NCBI RefSeq assembly: GCF_009363695.1
Contig: NZ_CP045403.1
Location: 12,501 to 32,500 of the forward strand
Length of the DNA: 20,000 bases
Direction of reading: 5' to 3'
From: Bacillus sp. THAF10
GTDB lineage: Bacteria; Bacillota; Bacilli; Bacillales; Bacillaceae_I
Under the pieces are notes generated by a model. The model saw nothing but the letters and a program-made list of their open reading frames with translations. It did no database searches and was not told the DNA's origin. This document shows, piece after piece, positions 1-12,264 of this stretch. Made by a program: the position numbers and the translations under genes. Within the stretch, counting starts at the first letter, position 1. Every line of letters begins with the position of its first letter.

Positions 1-31
1 GTCGGTGGTTCGAGTCCACTTAGGCCCACCA
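1..31 (+). tRNA. tRNA-Ile, 3' end only (cut by window edge)
   Basis: The first 31 bases are the T arm (GGTGG stem, TTCGAGT loop, CCACT), the 3' acceptor strand TAGGCCC, a discriminator A and an encoded CCA. The anticodon lies outside the window. The Ile identity is inferred from the Ile-Ala pair typical of Bacillus 16S-23S spacers and from the match of this 3' part to Bacillus tRNA-Ile. Confidence 0.85.
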
Positions 32-53
32 TTTTTTAATTAATCACATATTT

Positions 54-129
54 GGGGCCTTAGCTCAGCTGGGAGAGCGCCTGCTTTGCACGCAGGAGGT
101 CAGCGGTTCGATCCCGCTAGGCTCCACCA
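54..129 (+). tRNA. tRNA-Ala (anticodon TGC)
   Basis: This is a complete 76-nt cloverleaf. The acceptor strand GGGGCCT pairs with AGGCTCC (one wobble), the anticodon loop CTTTGCA carries TGC, the T loop is TTCGATC, and CCA is encoded. It is the second tRNA of the 16S-23S spacer and is co-transcribed with the rRNAs. Confidence 0.97.
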
Positions 130-160
130 AGATTATTTTCACCTCGTGAGAATAACAGTT

Positions 161-175
161 TGTTCTTTGAAAACT
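161..175 (+). promoter_or_regulatory. boxA-like antitermination element
   Basis: TGTTCTTTGAAAACT resembles the Bacillus rrn boxA, the NusB/NusE binding element that lets polymerase read through long untranslated rRNA operons. It lies in the tRNA-Ala to 23S spacer, a known boxA position. The call rests on motif and position only. Confidence 0.6.
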
Positions 176-220
176 AGATAATGTAACTAATATCAAGATA
201 TTCACAAAATATCGTTCATC
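166..220 (+). other. Left arm of pre-23S processing stem
   Basis: This stretch is largely complementary to 3225-3274 beyond the 3' end of 23S. CTTTGAAAACTAGATAATGT on the left matches CTTCAAAACTAGATAATGT, the reverse complement of the right arm, and a second block beginning ATATCAAGA also pairs. Together they would form the long helix enclosing 23S that is cut by an RNase III-type enzyme (Mini-III in B. subtilis). Confidence 0.8.
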
Positions 221-278
221 TTAGTAATTTTCTAATAGATATCATCGCTGATATCGACACAAGACCGTTTGGTCTGAG

Positions 279-3209
<2,931 letters not shown>

Positions 3210-3224
3210 CAATATGATTTACAT

Positions 3225-3274
3225 GATGACACGATATGAATGTCTTGATATGAACACATTATCTAGTTTTGAAG
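3225..3274 (+). other. Right arm of pre-23S processing stem
   Basis: This is the complementary partner of 166-220. GATGACACGATATGAATG and ACATTATCTAGTTTTGAAG fold back on the sequence upstream of 23S, bringing both mature ends together for processing. Confidence 0.8.
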
Positions 3275-3298
3275 GAACAATAAAGCTTGAAAAATAGC

Positions 3299-3326
3299 TT
3301 GATTTTCCTTTGAAAAACCGTATAAT
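3299..3326 (+). promoter_or_regulatory. Promoter-like sequence immediately upstream of 5S
   Basis: TTGATT (3299-3304), a 16-bp spacer and a perfect TATAAT (3321-3326) form a SigA-type promoter. The expected start, about 7 bases past the -10, falls at 3333-3334, the inferred 5' end of 5S rRNA. Activity is not shown by sequence alone, and the 23S-5S spacer is also transcribed from the operon promoters. Confidence 0.45.
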
Positions 3327-3333
3327 ATAATTT

Positions 3334-3451
3334 GTCTGGTGGCGATAGCGAAGAGGTCACACCCGTTCCCATACCGAACACGGAAGTTAAGCTCTTCAGC
3401 GCCGATGGTAGTTGGGGGCTGTCCCCCTGTGAGAGTAGGACGTTGCCAGGC
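3334..3451 (+). rRNA. rrf: 5S ribosomal RNA
   Basis: About 118 nt with the Bacillus 5S core, including GGTGGCGATAGCGAAGAGG and CCGAACACGGAAGTTAAGC. The terminal helix is formed by GTCTGGTGGC near 3334 and GTTGCCAGGC near 3442. Ends come from this helix and could shift by one or two bases. Confidence 0.96.
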
Positions 3452-3462
3452 AAATGAGAGGA

Positions 3463-3497
3463 ATCAGTGCTTATGTGAGTAGGCGCTGGTTTTTTTG
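3463..3497 (+). terminator. Rho-independent terminator of the rRNA operon
   Basis: A 10-bp stem with several G-T pairs (ATCAGTGCTT, 3463-3472, with AGGCGCTGGT, 3481-3490) has an 8-nt loop and is followed by an eight-T run. It lies 12 bp after 5S. Confidence 0.8.
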
Positions 3498-3660
3498 TGT
3501 TTTTCAAAAGAAAAAATTGCTTATTTTTGATGAAGAGACGGGTTTTGGGGTGATTATTTTGGTTAGATGGCCAAGATTGGCTGGTGAGACATTGCGTGGA
3601 AAAAATGCTTGGAATTTAGTTTTGTATTACAAAAAAGGTAATCAAAATGATTTTCTTCAA

Positions 3661-3760
3661 AAGTTCGTGCCAAAACCAGGCAAGTTGATGCCGAAACGGT
3701 CCGAGTTCGTGCCAAAATTGGTCGAGTTCATGCCAAAAAGCCCCGAGTTGATGCCGATCC
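3661..3760 (+). repeat. 21-bp direct tandem repeat, about 4.8 copies
   Basis: Units start at 3661, 3682, 3703, 3724 and 3745 (last partial) and follow the pattern RAGTTSRTGCCRAAA plus six variable bases. Read in one forward frame this gives a heptapeptide pattern [KE][FL][VM]PK-x-x. That frame has no convincing ribosome site and its only upstream ATG lies inside the rRNA terminator region, so I do not call it a gene. The 163 bp before it (3498-3660) show nothing I can support. Confidence 0.75.
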
Positions 3761-3770
3761 TATTTTAGTC

Positions 3771-4200
3771 ACAAATTTTCTCGATTGGACGACCGAAAAA
3801 CGAAATGAGCTGATAAAAATAGGTCGAGCAGAGGTGGTGGACGACACAAAAATGAGTAGCACTCGTAAAAATAAGTCGAGCAGAGGTAGTGGACGACACA
3901 AAAATGAGTAGCACTCGTAAAAATAAGTCGAGCAGAGGTAGTGGACGACACAAAAATGAGTGGCACTCGTAAAAATAGGTCGAGCAGAGGTGGTGGACGA
4001 CACAAAAATGAGTAGCATTCGTAAGACTAGGTCGAGCAAAGGTGCTGGATGACGCAAAAATGAGTAGCACTCGTAAAAATAAGTCGAGCAGAGGTGGTGG
4101 ACGACACAAAAATGGTCAGCACTCGTAAAAATAGGTCGAGCAGCTAGTCTGGACGACACAAAAAAGCATTCGCCCCGTAAAAATAGGTCAAGCAACCAAA
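3771..4200 (+). repeat. 52-bp tandem repeat array (7 units plus decayed ends)
   Basis: The landmark GTCGAGCA recurs at 3823, 3875, 3927, 3979, 4031, 4083 and 4135, exactly 52 bp apart, with a decayed GTCAAGCA at 4187. The stretch 3771-3822 is a strongly diverged unit of the same length. Inner units are nearly identical while the outer ones (3771, 4135) differ most. Each well-preserved unit holds TGGACGACACAAAAATGAG and a small hairpin, ATGAGT-AGC-ACTCGT. The reverse strand of the unit has no stop codon in any frame, so long overlapping reverse reading frames appear, but 52 is not a multiple of 3 and nothing supports translation. Confidence 0.93.
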
Positions 4201-4252
4201 ACAGCACCGATCCACTCGTATCTACGCCGCCATCTCAGCCGCCCATTCTATG

Positions 4253-4292
4253 CCCCCAGTCCGTCCCAACCCCCCTTCATTCCCCAACACCC
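4253..4292 (-). other. G-quadruplex-type motif directly after yaaC stop
   Basis: On the reverse (yaaC) strand, five G runs of 3, 4, 6, 3 and 5 bases are separated by loops of 4, 6, 2 and 7 bases, beginning at the base after the yaaC TAA. This satisfies the usual G3+N1-7 quadruplex rule. It lies in an unusually C-rich, G-poor forward-strand stretch (about 4225-4315) that differs from the AT-rich surroundings. Folding is inferred, not shown. Confidence 0.55.
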
Positions 4293-5264
4293 TTACTCCA
4301 CTCCACCCAGCCCAAACACATGAACCAGATAGCGATGAATGTAGAAAGGAATTTTGGATGAGGTCACATCCAAGAAATCATGAATAAGAGCAAGGTCACT
4401 GCTGTGAAAGGTATGAAGAAGCTCGCTCCACCAATCAGTCTCATATCGACAAATCATACTAAGATTGTAAAGAAGAAGATAATGTACCAGTAACTCTGGA
4501 AAAGGAGTAAGGACTTCTTTTTTTCTCGGGATGTATAGGTTCTGAGACTGGTGATGAAATAATAACGGCGAAAAGCTAAGGGAATTCGCAAGGTCTTCCT
4601 TACATTCAAAAGTAAGGAGCTCAGAATCCGATTCTTTCAATTCATAACCGGTTTGTTGTTGGAAATACTGAACAAAACGTGATTGTGTCATTTTATAGTC
4701 ATCCAGGATGGATACTGGTACTTTTAGGAAAGGGGTATGCAAATTACCGATTTGATAAAAGGGTGACCTGTTTTTTGTCGTTTTAATGGTGGTTTCTAAT
4801 TCTGGAATGGAAAAAAGCAATTCCTTCATGGTGTATTTGGTGCCTTCTGTTTGTTTCACATGGAACATCTTGTCGCTAAAGTGCGAATAAAGTCCGTTTT
4901 TTTGGATTTTTACTTCGTCTTGGATGAATTCATAGCTTTGTTTTTTTCTTTTTCGGGTAGATACGCCGTGAGCGAGCACACTCGTTGATTCTGGATAGGC
5001 TGGATCAACGGTGAGTAAACAAGCTTTTATTAATTGCACCATTCCATAGAAAAGCAGGACAGGTTTTATGGAGGTGGGGGTAAGGCTAGCTTGTTGTAAA
5101 TAGGCAAGGCCGTGTTCGATATAATATATAAAGCTGTAGGCATTGTTATAGCTTTTTTGTTCAGCAAGCTCTATATTTTGATGCTGATAGCTTTTTTTTA
5201 ACAAACGTTGTGCAGTGTCGGCAGAGCAAAATGGGTAAAACAATTGGAGATATGGTGTTGTCAT
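4293..5264 (-). CDS. yaaC: YaaC family protein of unknown function
   Basis: This 323-residue protein is recognised as YaaC by family features, including the block HGVSTRKRKK and a following KNGLYSHF segment, and by position, divergent from guaB and next to the rRNA operon as in B. subtilis. No catalytic motif, signal peptide or membrane segment is obvious, and its function is unknown. A start seven codons further up (5285) is open but has no Shine-Dalgarno sequence. The chosen ATG at 5264 has AAGGA 10 bases upstream and better fits the expected N-terminus. The last codons run into an unusually G-rich stretch, so the C-terminal GLGGVE may not be conserved. No ordinary terminator is visible after the stop. 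Confidence 0.88.
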   Translation of the reverse strand: MTTPYLQLFYPFCSADTAQRLLKKSYQHQNIELAEQKSYNNAYSFIYYIEHGLAYLQQASLTPTSIKPVLLFYGMVQLIKACLLTVDPAYPESTSVLAHGVSTRKRKKQSYEFIQDEVKIQKNGLYSHFSDKMFHVKQTEGTKYTMKELLFSIPELETTIKTTKNRSPFYQIGNLHTPFLKVPVSILDDYKMTQSRFVQYFQQQTGYELKESDSELLTFECKEDLANSLSFSPLLFHHQSQNLYIPRKKEVLTPFPELLVHYLLLYNLSMICRYETDWWSELLHTFHSSDLALIHDFLDVTSSKIPFYIHRYLVHVFGLGGVE

Positions 5265-5334
5265 GGAATCCACGTCCTTGCTCATTTGGCTTATAGTTTG
5301 AATAATTTGAAAAAATAAACTTATTTTTCTGTTC

Positions 5335-6872
<1,538 letters not shown>

Positions 6873-6902
6873 CAGTGTTATAGGTGGAAGGTCATAGATA
6901 CG

Positions 6903-6941
6903 GACAGAGAAAGAAGTAGTCTTTCTCTGTCTATTTTTTTT
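6903..6941 (+). terminator. Rho-independent terminator of guaB
   Basis: A perfect 12-bp stem GACAGAGAAAGA / TCTTTCTCTGTC with a 5-nt loop (6915-6919) is followed by CTA and a run of eight T. It lies 30 bp after the guaB stop. Confidence 0.93.
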
Positions 6942-6998
6942 GGAGATTGTGTGTTAAAATAACCACTATGTGAAAAATTATGTGGAGGGTCTAGAATT

Positions 6999-8360
6999 GT
7001 GACAAAGAATTATTTTCAACGAGTGATTGCTAGTTTACTAACCATTGCACTGTTAACGACTGTTTTTTCGATACAAGATGTCAAAGCGGAGGGTAATAAT
7101 CCTCATTTAGATATAAATGCAGAGGCTGCCTTGCTTCTTGAGCAAAGCACAGGGAAAATTATTTACCAAAAGAATATTGATTCCGTACTTGGCATTGCCA
7201 GCATGACAAAAATGATGACAGAATACTTGATTCTAGAAGCGATAAGTGAAGGAAAGCTTACACCTCAGGATGAGTACAATGTGAATGAGTATGTATGGAC
7301 GATTTCTCATGATCGCAGTCTATCCAATGTTCCTCTTCGCAGAGACGGTACATACAATGTGCAGGAGCTTTACGAAGCAATGGCAATTTATTCTGCAAAC
7401 GGTGCGACGATTGCACTAGCAGAAATGGTAGCAGGGACCGAATCTGAATTTGTGAAAATGATGAATGAAAAAGCGAAAGAGTTAGGATTAGAAGATTATA
7501 AGTTTGTTAACTCTACTGGTTTGAATAACGCTGACCTTTATGGTATGCATCCGGAAGGTACAGGAGCAGATGAGGAAAATGTTATGTCTGCCCGTGCAAC
7601 TGCAAAGCTTGCTTATCACTTATTGAATGATTTCCCGGAAATTTTGGACACAGCAAGCATTCCTAAGAAAGTGTTCCGTGAAGGGACAGATGATCAAATC
7701 AATATGAGCAACTGGAACTGGATGTTGCCTGGTTTGATTTCTGAGTATGAAGGAGTAGACGGATTGAAAACAGGTTTTACTGATTTTGCTGGGTACTCTT
7801 TTACCGGAACGATTGAAAAAGATGGCATGAGACTCATTTCTGTGGTGATGGATGCAAGAAATGCAGATGGGCAACCACAGGATACCGCAAGATTTGCAGA
7901 AACAAGAAAATTATTTGACTACGGCTTTGCTAATTTTTCTTTAAAAGAAATCTATCCCGCTAACTACCAGATAGATAAGGAATCTAATCTGAAGGTAGTA
8001 AAAGGGAAAGAGAAAAGCGTAGAAATTGAAACAAAAGAGCCATTAAAGACTCTTGTAAAGCGCGGAGAGGAAGAAAGCTTTGAGCCGCTTTATGTTTTTG
8101 ATGACAAGGTAGTATCAGAAGAGGAAATTACTGCTCCATTTGAAGAAGGAACGAAAGTGGGGCATATGACAGTAAAATATACAGGTGAAGGCCAAGATGA
8201 AGGGTATTTGTTTGAGAATCAGCAAGGACCTAAGGCGGAACTGGTGACAACAGAAGGTGTGGAAAAAGCAAATTGGTTTGTATTATCCATGCGTGCCATT
8301 GGTGGCTTCTTCAGTGATTTATGGTCAACCGTATCCAGTACCGTAAAAGGCTGGTTTTAA
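6999..8360 (+). CDS. dacA: D-alanyl-D-alanine carboxypeptidase (PBP5-type)
   Basis: This low-molecular-weight penicillin-binding protein trims the terminal D-Ala from peptidoglycan pentapeptides outside the membrane. The 453 residues begin with a signal peptide (about 1-31, hydrophobic core then VKA before EGN). The peptidase S11 domain has all three serine-enzyme motifs: S68-M-T-K71, S132-A-N134 and K257-T-G259. A beta-rich C-terminal domain follows and ends in a likely amphipathic membrane-anchoring helix (about 430-453). The start is GTG at 6999, with GGAGGG 9 bases upstream. The gene stands alone after the guaB terminator. A -10-like TAAAAT at 6954-6959 might be its promoter but lacks a clear -35. 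Possible folded 3' structures lie at 8371-8515. Confidence 0.97.
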   Translation: MTKNYFQRVIASLLTIALLTTVFSIQDVKAEGNNPHLDINAEAALLLEQSTGKIIYQKNIDSVLGIASMTKMMTEYLILEAISEGKLTPQDEYNVNEYVWTISHDRSLSNVPLRRDGTYNVQELYEAMAIYSANGATIALAEMVAGTESEFVKMMNEKAKELGLEDYKFVNSTGLNNADLYGMHPEGTGADEENVMSARATAKLAYHLLNDFPEILDTASIPKKVFREGTDDQINMSNWNWMLPGLISEYEGVDGLKTGFTDFAGYSFTGTIEKDGMRLISVVMDARNADGQPQDTARFAETRKLFDYGFANFSLKEIYPANYQIDKESNLKVVKGKEKSVEIETKEPLKTLVKRGEEESFEPLYVFDDKVVSEEEITAPFEEGTKVGHMTVKYTGEGQDEGYLFENQQGPKAELVTTEGVEKANWFVLSMRAIGGFFSDLWSTVSSTVKGWF

Positions 8361-8370
8361 TATCCTAATG

Positions 8371-8516
8371 TAGACAATGCTTGAAAGCTCCTAGTTTTAT
8401 AGGAACTTTCGGGCATTTTGTCTATCTGTGCTTAGAGTATTATCTCTTTCGAGGGAAATACTAGAAAAGCCGAATCTTTCTAAATAGTGGCAAGGAAAGC
8501 TTTCGATTTTTTATTA
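8371..8516 (+). terminator. Three successive hairpins between dacA and pdxS; the last is terminator-like
   Basis: An imperfect long hairpin spans 8371-8424 (TAGACAATGC... with ...GCATTTTGTCTA), a shorter one spans about 8436-8462, and a third spans about 8472-8502, leading into GATTTTTTATT. Only the last has the T run expected of a terminator, and its stem is interrupted. I take the region as dacA 3' processing or termination. The pdxS promoter is not clear: TAAAAT at 8538-8543 is a possible -10 without a good -35. Confidence 0.5.
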
Positions 8517-8620
8517 GGATTTTTCGAAAATTTAAGGTAAAATAAAGAGCGTGTTAGTAAATGATATGGACAAGCTCCATTTAATGAGGAAGTATATTTT
8601 ACATATAGGGGGACTATTCG

Positions 8621-9508
8621 ATGGCACATCAAACAGGTACGGATCGTGTAAAACGTGGAATGGCAGAAATGCAAAAAGGCGGCGTCATCATGGACGTTGT
8701 CAATGCAGAGCAAGCGAAAATCGCAGAAGAAGCTGGTGCTGTAGCAGTAATGGCATTAGAGCGTGTTCCTGCTGATATTCGTGCAGCTGGTGGAGTTGCT
8801 CGTATGGCGGACCCAACAATTGTGGAAGATGTTATGGGAGCTGTTTCGATTCCAGTAATGGCGAAAGCTCGTATCGGTCACATTGTGGAAGCACGTTTAT
8901 TAGAAGCTATGGGTGTCGACTACATTGATGAGAGTGAAGTATTAACGCCTGCAGATGAAGAGTATCACTTAGACAAGCGTCAATATACGGTTCCATTTGT
9001 ATGCGGTTGCCGTGATCTTGGCGAAGCTGCGCGCCGTATTGGCGAAGGTGCATCTATGTTACGTACAAAAGGTGAGCCTGGTACAGGTAACATTGTAGAA
9101 GCGGTTCGTCACATCCGTAAAGTTAATGCACAAGTGCGTAAAGTAGTTGGAATGAACGAAGATGAGCTAATGACGGAAGCAAAATTACTAGGTGCGCCAT
9201 TTGAGCTATTGTTAGAAATCAAGCGTCTTGGCCGTCTACCTGTTGTTAACTTTGCAGCAGGCGGTGTTGCAACGCCAGCCGATGCAGCGTTAATGATGCA
9301 ATTAGGAGCGGATGGAGTATTCGTTGGATCTGGTATCTTTAAATCTGACAATCCTGCAAAATTTGCTCGTGCAATCGTAGAAGCAACTACTCATTACCAA
9401 GATTATGAGTTAATTGCAAGCCTTTCTAAAGGTCTTGGATCTGCGATGAAAGGAATTGAAATTTCAACATTATTACCTGAAAACCGCATGCAAGAGCGTG
9501 GCTGGTAA
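8621..9508 (+). CDS. pdxS: Pyridoxal 5'-phosphate synthase, synthase subunit
   Basis: PdxS builds pyridoxal 5'-phosphate from ribose 5-phosphate, glyceraldehyde 3-phosphate and ammonia, working as a dodecameric (beta/alpha)8 barrel with PdxT in the cytoplasm. The 295 residues are full length. Visible active-site features are Asp25 (GVIMDV), Lys82 (MAKARIG), which forms the sugar adduct, and Lys150 (RTKGEPGTG), the second Schiff-base lysine. The phosphate-binding GSGIF is near the C-terminal third. The start at 8621 has AGGGGGA 7 bases upstream. pdxT follows after 18 bp with its own ribosome site, so the two form one operon, as expected for subunits of a single enzyme. Confidence 0.98.
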   Translation: MAHQTGTDRVKRGMAEMQKGGVIMDVVNAEQAKIAEEAGAVAVMALERVPADIRAAGGVARMADPTIVEDVMGAVSIPVMAKARIGHIVEARLLEAMGVDYIDESEVLTPADEEYHLDKRQYTVPFVCGCRDLGEAARRIGEGASMLRTKGEPGTGNIVEAVRHIRKVNAQVRKVVGMNEDELMTEAKLLGAPFELLLEIKRLGRLPVVNFAAGGVATPADAALMMQLGADGVFVGSGIFKSDNPAKFARAIVEATTHYQDYELIASLSKGLGSAMKGIEISTLLPENRMQERGW

Positions 9509-9526
9509 GTAAAGGAGTTTTCACAT

Positions 9527-10102
9527 ATGGTAAAAGTTGGAGTCTTGGGACTTCAAGGTGCAGTTCGGGAACATGTTAGGTCCATTGAAGCATCTGGAGC
9601 AGAAGCCATTGTTGTAAAAAAAACAGAGCAACTCGCAGAAATTGATGGGCTGATTATTCCTGGCGGGGAAAGCACAACCATGAGACGCCTCATTGACAAG
9701 TACTCATTTATGGAGCCGCTAAAAGCATTCGGTGCAAGCGGGAAGCCTGTATTTGGCACATGTGCTGGACTTATTTTGATCGCTAATGAAATAGTCGGCT
9801 ACGATGAGCCACATCTAGCGTTCATGGATGCAAAAGTAGAGCGAAATTCCTTTGGGCGTCAGGTGGACAGCTTTGAAGCGGAATTAGCCATTGCTGGTGT
9901 TGCTGAAGATTTTGTCGGAGTCTTCATTCGTGCGCCGCATATTGTCGAAGTTGGCGAGGATGTAGAAGTGCTGTGCAAGCATAATGGTCGTATCGTTGCT
10001 GCTAGACAAGGTCAATTTCTTGGCTGCTCTTTCCACCCAGAACTAACAGATGACCACCGTATTACCCAATATTTTGTGAATATGGTGAAAGAGTCTAAAT
10101 AA
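9527..10102 (+). CDS. pdxT: Pyridoxal 5'-phosphate synthase, glutaminase subunit
   Basis: This class I-type glutamine amidotransferase hydrolyses glutamine and channels ammonia to PdxS. The 191 residues match the family. The triad is Cys79 (GTCAG), His170 and Glu172 (FHPEL), and PGGEST at 45-50 forms the oxyanion/glutamine-binding region. The start ATG at 9527 has AAAGGAG 9 bases upstream. It lies 18 bp after pdxS and is the last gene of the pair. No ordinary terminator follows. The next structure is the serS T-box leader, about 80 bp on. Confidence 0.98.
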   Translation: MVKVGVLGLQGAVREHVRSIEASGAEAIVVKKTEQLAEIDGLIIPGGESTTMRRLIDKYSFMEPLKAFGASGKPVFGTCAGLILIANEIVGYDEPHLAFMDAKVERNSFGRQVDSFEAELAIAGVAEDFVGVFIRAPHIVEVGEDVEVLCKHNGRIVAARQGQFLGCSFHPELTDDHRITQYFVNMVKESK

Positions 10103-10120
10103 ATTTAGTGAATAAAACTA

Positions 10121-10149
10121 TTGCAAGTAAGAGAGACTTGTAGTAGATT
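10121..10149 (+). promoter_or_regulatory. Weak candidate promoter for serS leader
   Basis: TTGCAA (10121-10126), 17 bp and TAGATT (10144-10149) have correct spacing with two mismatches in each hexamer. A separate TACAAT at 10154 lacks a -35 at the right distance. A promoter is expected here because the T-box leader starts near 10175. Confidence 0.3.
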
Positions 10150-10174
10150 AATGTACAATAACTTTAATTGTAAA

Positions 10175-10431
10175 TATTGCTAAAGCGTAGACAGGAACTA
10201 GTAATAAGCATGTTGATACTGTAGAGAGTCGGTGGCTGGTGAAAACCGACGTATCAGGCTTATGAATCCATCCTTGAGCACTTGGCCGAATTGCATTCAT
10301 GCATAGTAAGCCAAATCGGTAAGATTATTACCGTTATCGAATGAAGTGGGAAAAGACAACTGTCTTTTTCAACAAGGGTGGCAACACGGGTATCTAAACT
10401 CTCGTCCCTATTTAGGGGACGGGAGTTTTTT
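10175..10431 (+). promoter_or_regulatory. Serine T-box riboswitch (serS leader)
   Basis: This leader lets uncharged tRNA-Ser prevent termination upstream of serS. Stem I shows the GAACTAGTAATA region, the distal AGAGAGTCGGTGG / GGTGAAAACCGAC element, and a specifier loop GAA-TCC-ATCC, with the serine codon TCC at 10267-10269. The T-box core AGGGTGGCAACACG begins at 10375. Its TGGC (10379-10382) complements the GCCA 3' end of tRNA-Ser, whose discriminator is G (as in the tRNA gene at 12020). The leader ends in a terminator at 10398-10431. The left boundary is approximate. Confidence 0.95.
10398..10431 (+). terminator. T-box-controlled terminator
   Basis: ACTCTCGTCCC (10398-10408) pairs with GGGACGGGAGT (10415-10425) with one wobble, followed by a T run to 10431. 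It is mutually exclusive with the antiterminator formed with the upstream T-box core. Confidence 0.92.
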
Positions 10432-10448
10432 ATATTTTTATGCCCCTT

Positions 10449-10592
10449 TTAAACACCGCTGTTGATTTCCGCAAATGGCTTCGCTTTCCGCGGGGCGACC
10501 TTGAGCCTCCTCGGCTTCGCCTGTGGGGTCTCAAGATTGTCGCTCTATTCCCGCAGGAGTCTTCGCCTTTGCTCCAATCAGCAGCTAGAAAC
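10449..10592 (+). repeat. Palindromic interspersed repeat, copy 1 (144 bp)
   Basis: Near-inverted ends GCTGTTGATT (10458-10467) and AATCAGCAGC (10576-10585) enclose further arms: GCAAATGGC with GCCTTTGC, and GCGACCTTGAG with CTCAAGATTGTCGC. The same element recurs at 15749-15839 (deleted) and, inverted, at 18602-18750. It contains no gene. It lies between the T-box terminator and the serS ribosome site, so it would be part of every full-length serS mRNA. The small open frame across it is not credible. Confidence 0.9.
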
Positions 10593-10642
10593 ATCTCCAT
10601 AACCCACTCTTCTATAACAGAAAATTTATTAAGGAGGAATGA

Positions 10643-11923
<1,281 letters not shown>

Positions 11924-11928
11924 TGAAC

Positions 11929-11965
11929 AAAAAAGAATAGAGGTGAAAATCTCTATTCTTTTTTC
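11929..11965 (+). terminator. Rho-independent terminator of serS
   Basis: A perfect 14-bp stem AAAAAAGAATAGAG / CTCTATTCTTTTTT with an 8-nt loop ends in the stem's own T run. It lies 5 bp after the serS stop and, being symmetrical in A and T tracts, could work in both directions. Confidence 0.92.
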
Positions 11966-11974
11966 ATTATATGT

Positions 11975-12004
11975 TTGACATCCTTTTTTAAAATATGATA
12001 TATT
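11975..12004 (+). promoter_or_regulatory. Promoter of tRNA-Ser
   Basis: A perfect TTGACA (11975-11980), an 18-bp spacer and TATATT (11999-12004) lie 15 bp before the mature tRNA, directly after the serS terminator. Confidence 0.7.
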
Positions 12005-12019
12005 ACATTTTGTCGATAC

Positions 12020-12112
12020 GGAGGAATACCCAAGTCCGGCTGAAGGGATCGGTCTTGAAAACCGACAGGGGTGTTAAAGCCCGCGGGGGTTCGAATCCCT
12101 CTTCCTCCGCCA
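12020..12112 (+). tRNA. tRNA-Ser (anticodon TGA)
   Basis: This is a 93-nt class II tRNA with a long variable arm. The acceptor GGAGGAA pairs with TTCCTCC, the discriminator is G, and CCA is encoded. The anticodon loop CTTGAAA gives TGA at 12056-12058, reading UCN codons, mainly UCA. It corresponds in position to trnSL-Ser1 of B. subtilis and has its own promoter and terminator. Confidence 0.97.
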
Positions 12113-12161
12113 TTGATTTTTAAAACAGGTATTTTACCTATAGCGCATAAACTGGAGTATG

Positions 12162-12197
12162 TTCGTTACATTATGGAGAATTGTAACGGATTTTTTA
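12162..12197 (+). terminator. Terminator after tRNA-Ser
   Basis: The stem CGTTACA (12164-12170) / TGTAACG (12182-12188), extended by weak pairs, is followed by GATTTTTTATT. It lies about 50 bp beyond the tRNA. Confidence 0.75.
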
Positions 12198-12230
12198 TTG
12201 TCATAGTGAAGCGACGCACGATTGACAATA

Positions 12231-12264
12231 AATAAGCCGCCCATGGAGGGCGGCTTATTTTTTT
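12231..12264. terminator. Bidirectional terminator (dck on -, tRNA-Ser on +)
   Basis: A 12-bp GC-rich stem AATAAGCCGCCC / GGGCGGCTTATT with a 5-nt loop has seven T on the forward side and a TTATTTATT tract on the reverse side. The reverse gene's TAA stop (12255-12257) lies inside the stem, so translation of dck ends within the hairpin. Confidence 0.88.

Noticed and set aside
3454..3768. Forward 104-codon frame over the 21-bp repeat
   Set aside because: It starts just after 5S and runs through the rRNA operon terminator, with no ribosome site.
3823..4186. 52-bp array as a CRISPR
   Set aside because: Units are contiguous and nearly identical throughout, with no unique spacers, and no cas genes are nearby.
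3728..4207. Three overlapping reverse-strand frames rich in Phe, Cys and Ser, resembling a repetitive protein
   Set aside because: The 52-bp unit has no stop on that strand in any frame, so every frame stays open. The same peptides appear in rotated frames, and there is no ribosome site or promoter.
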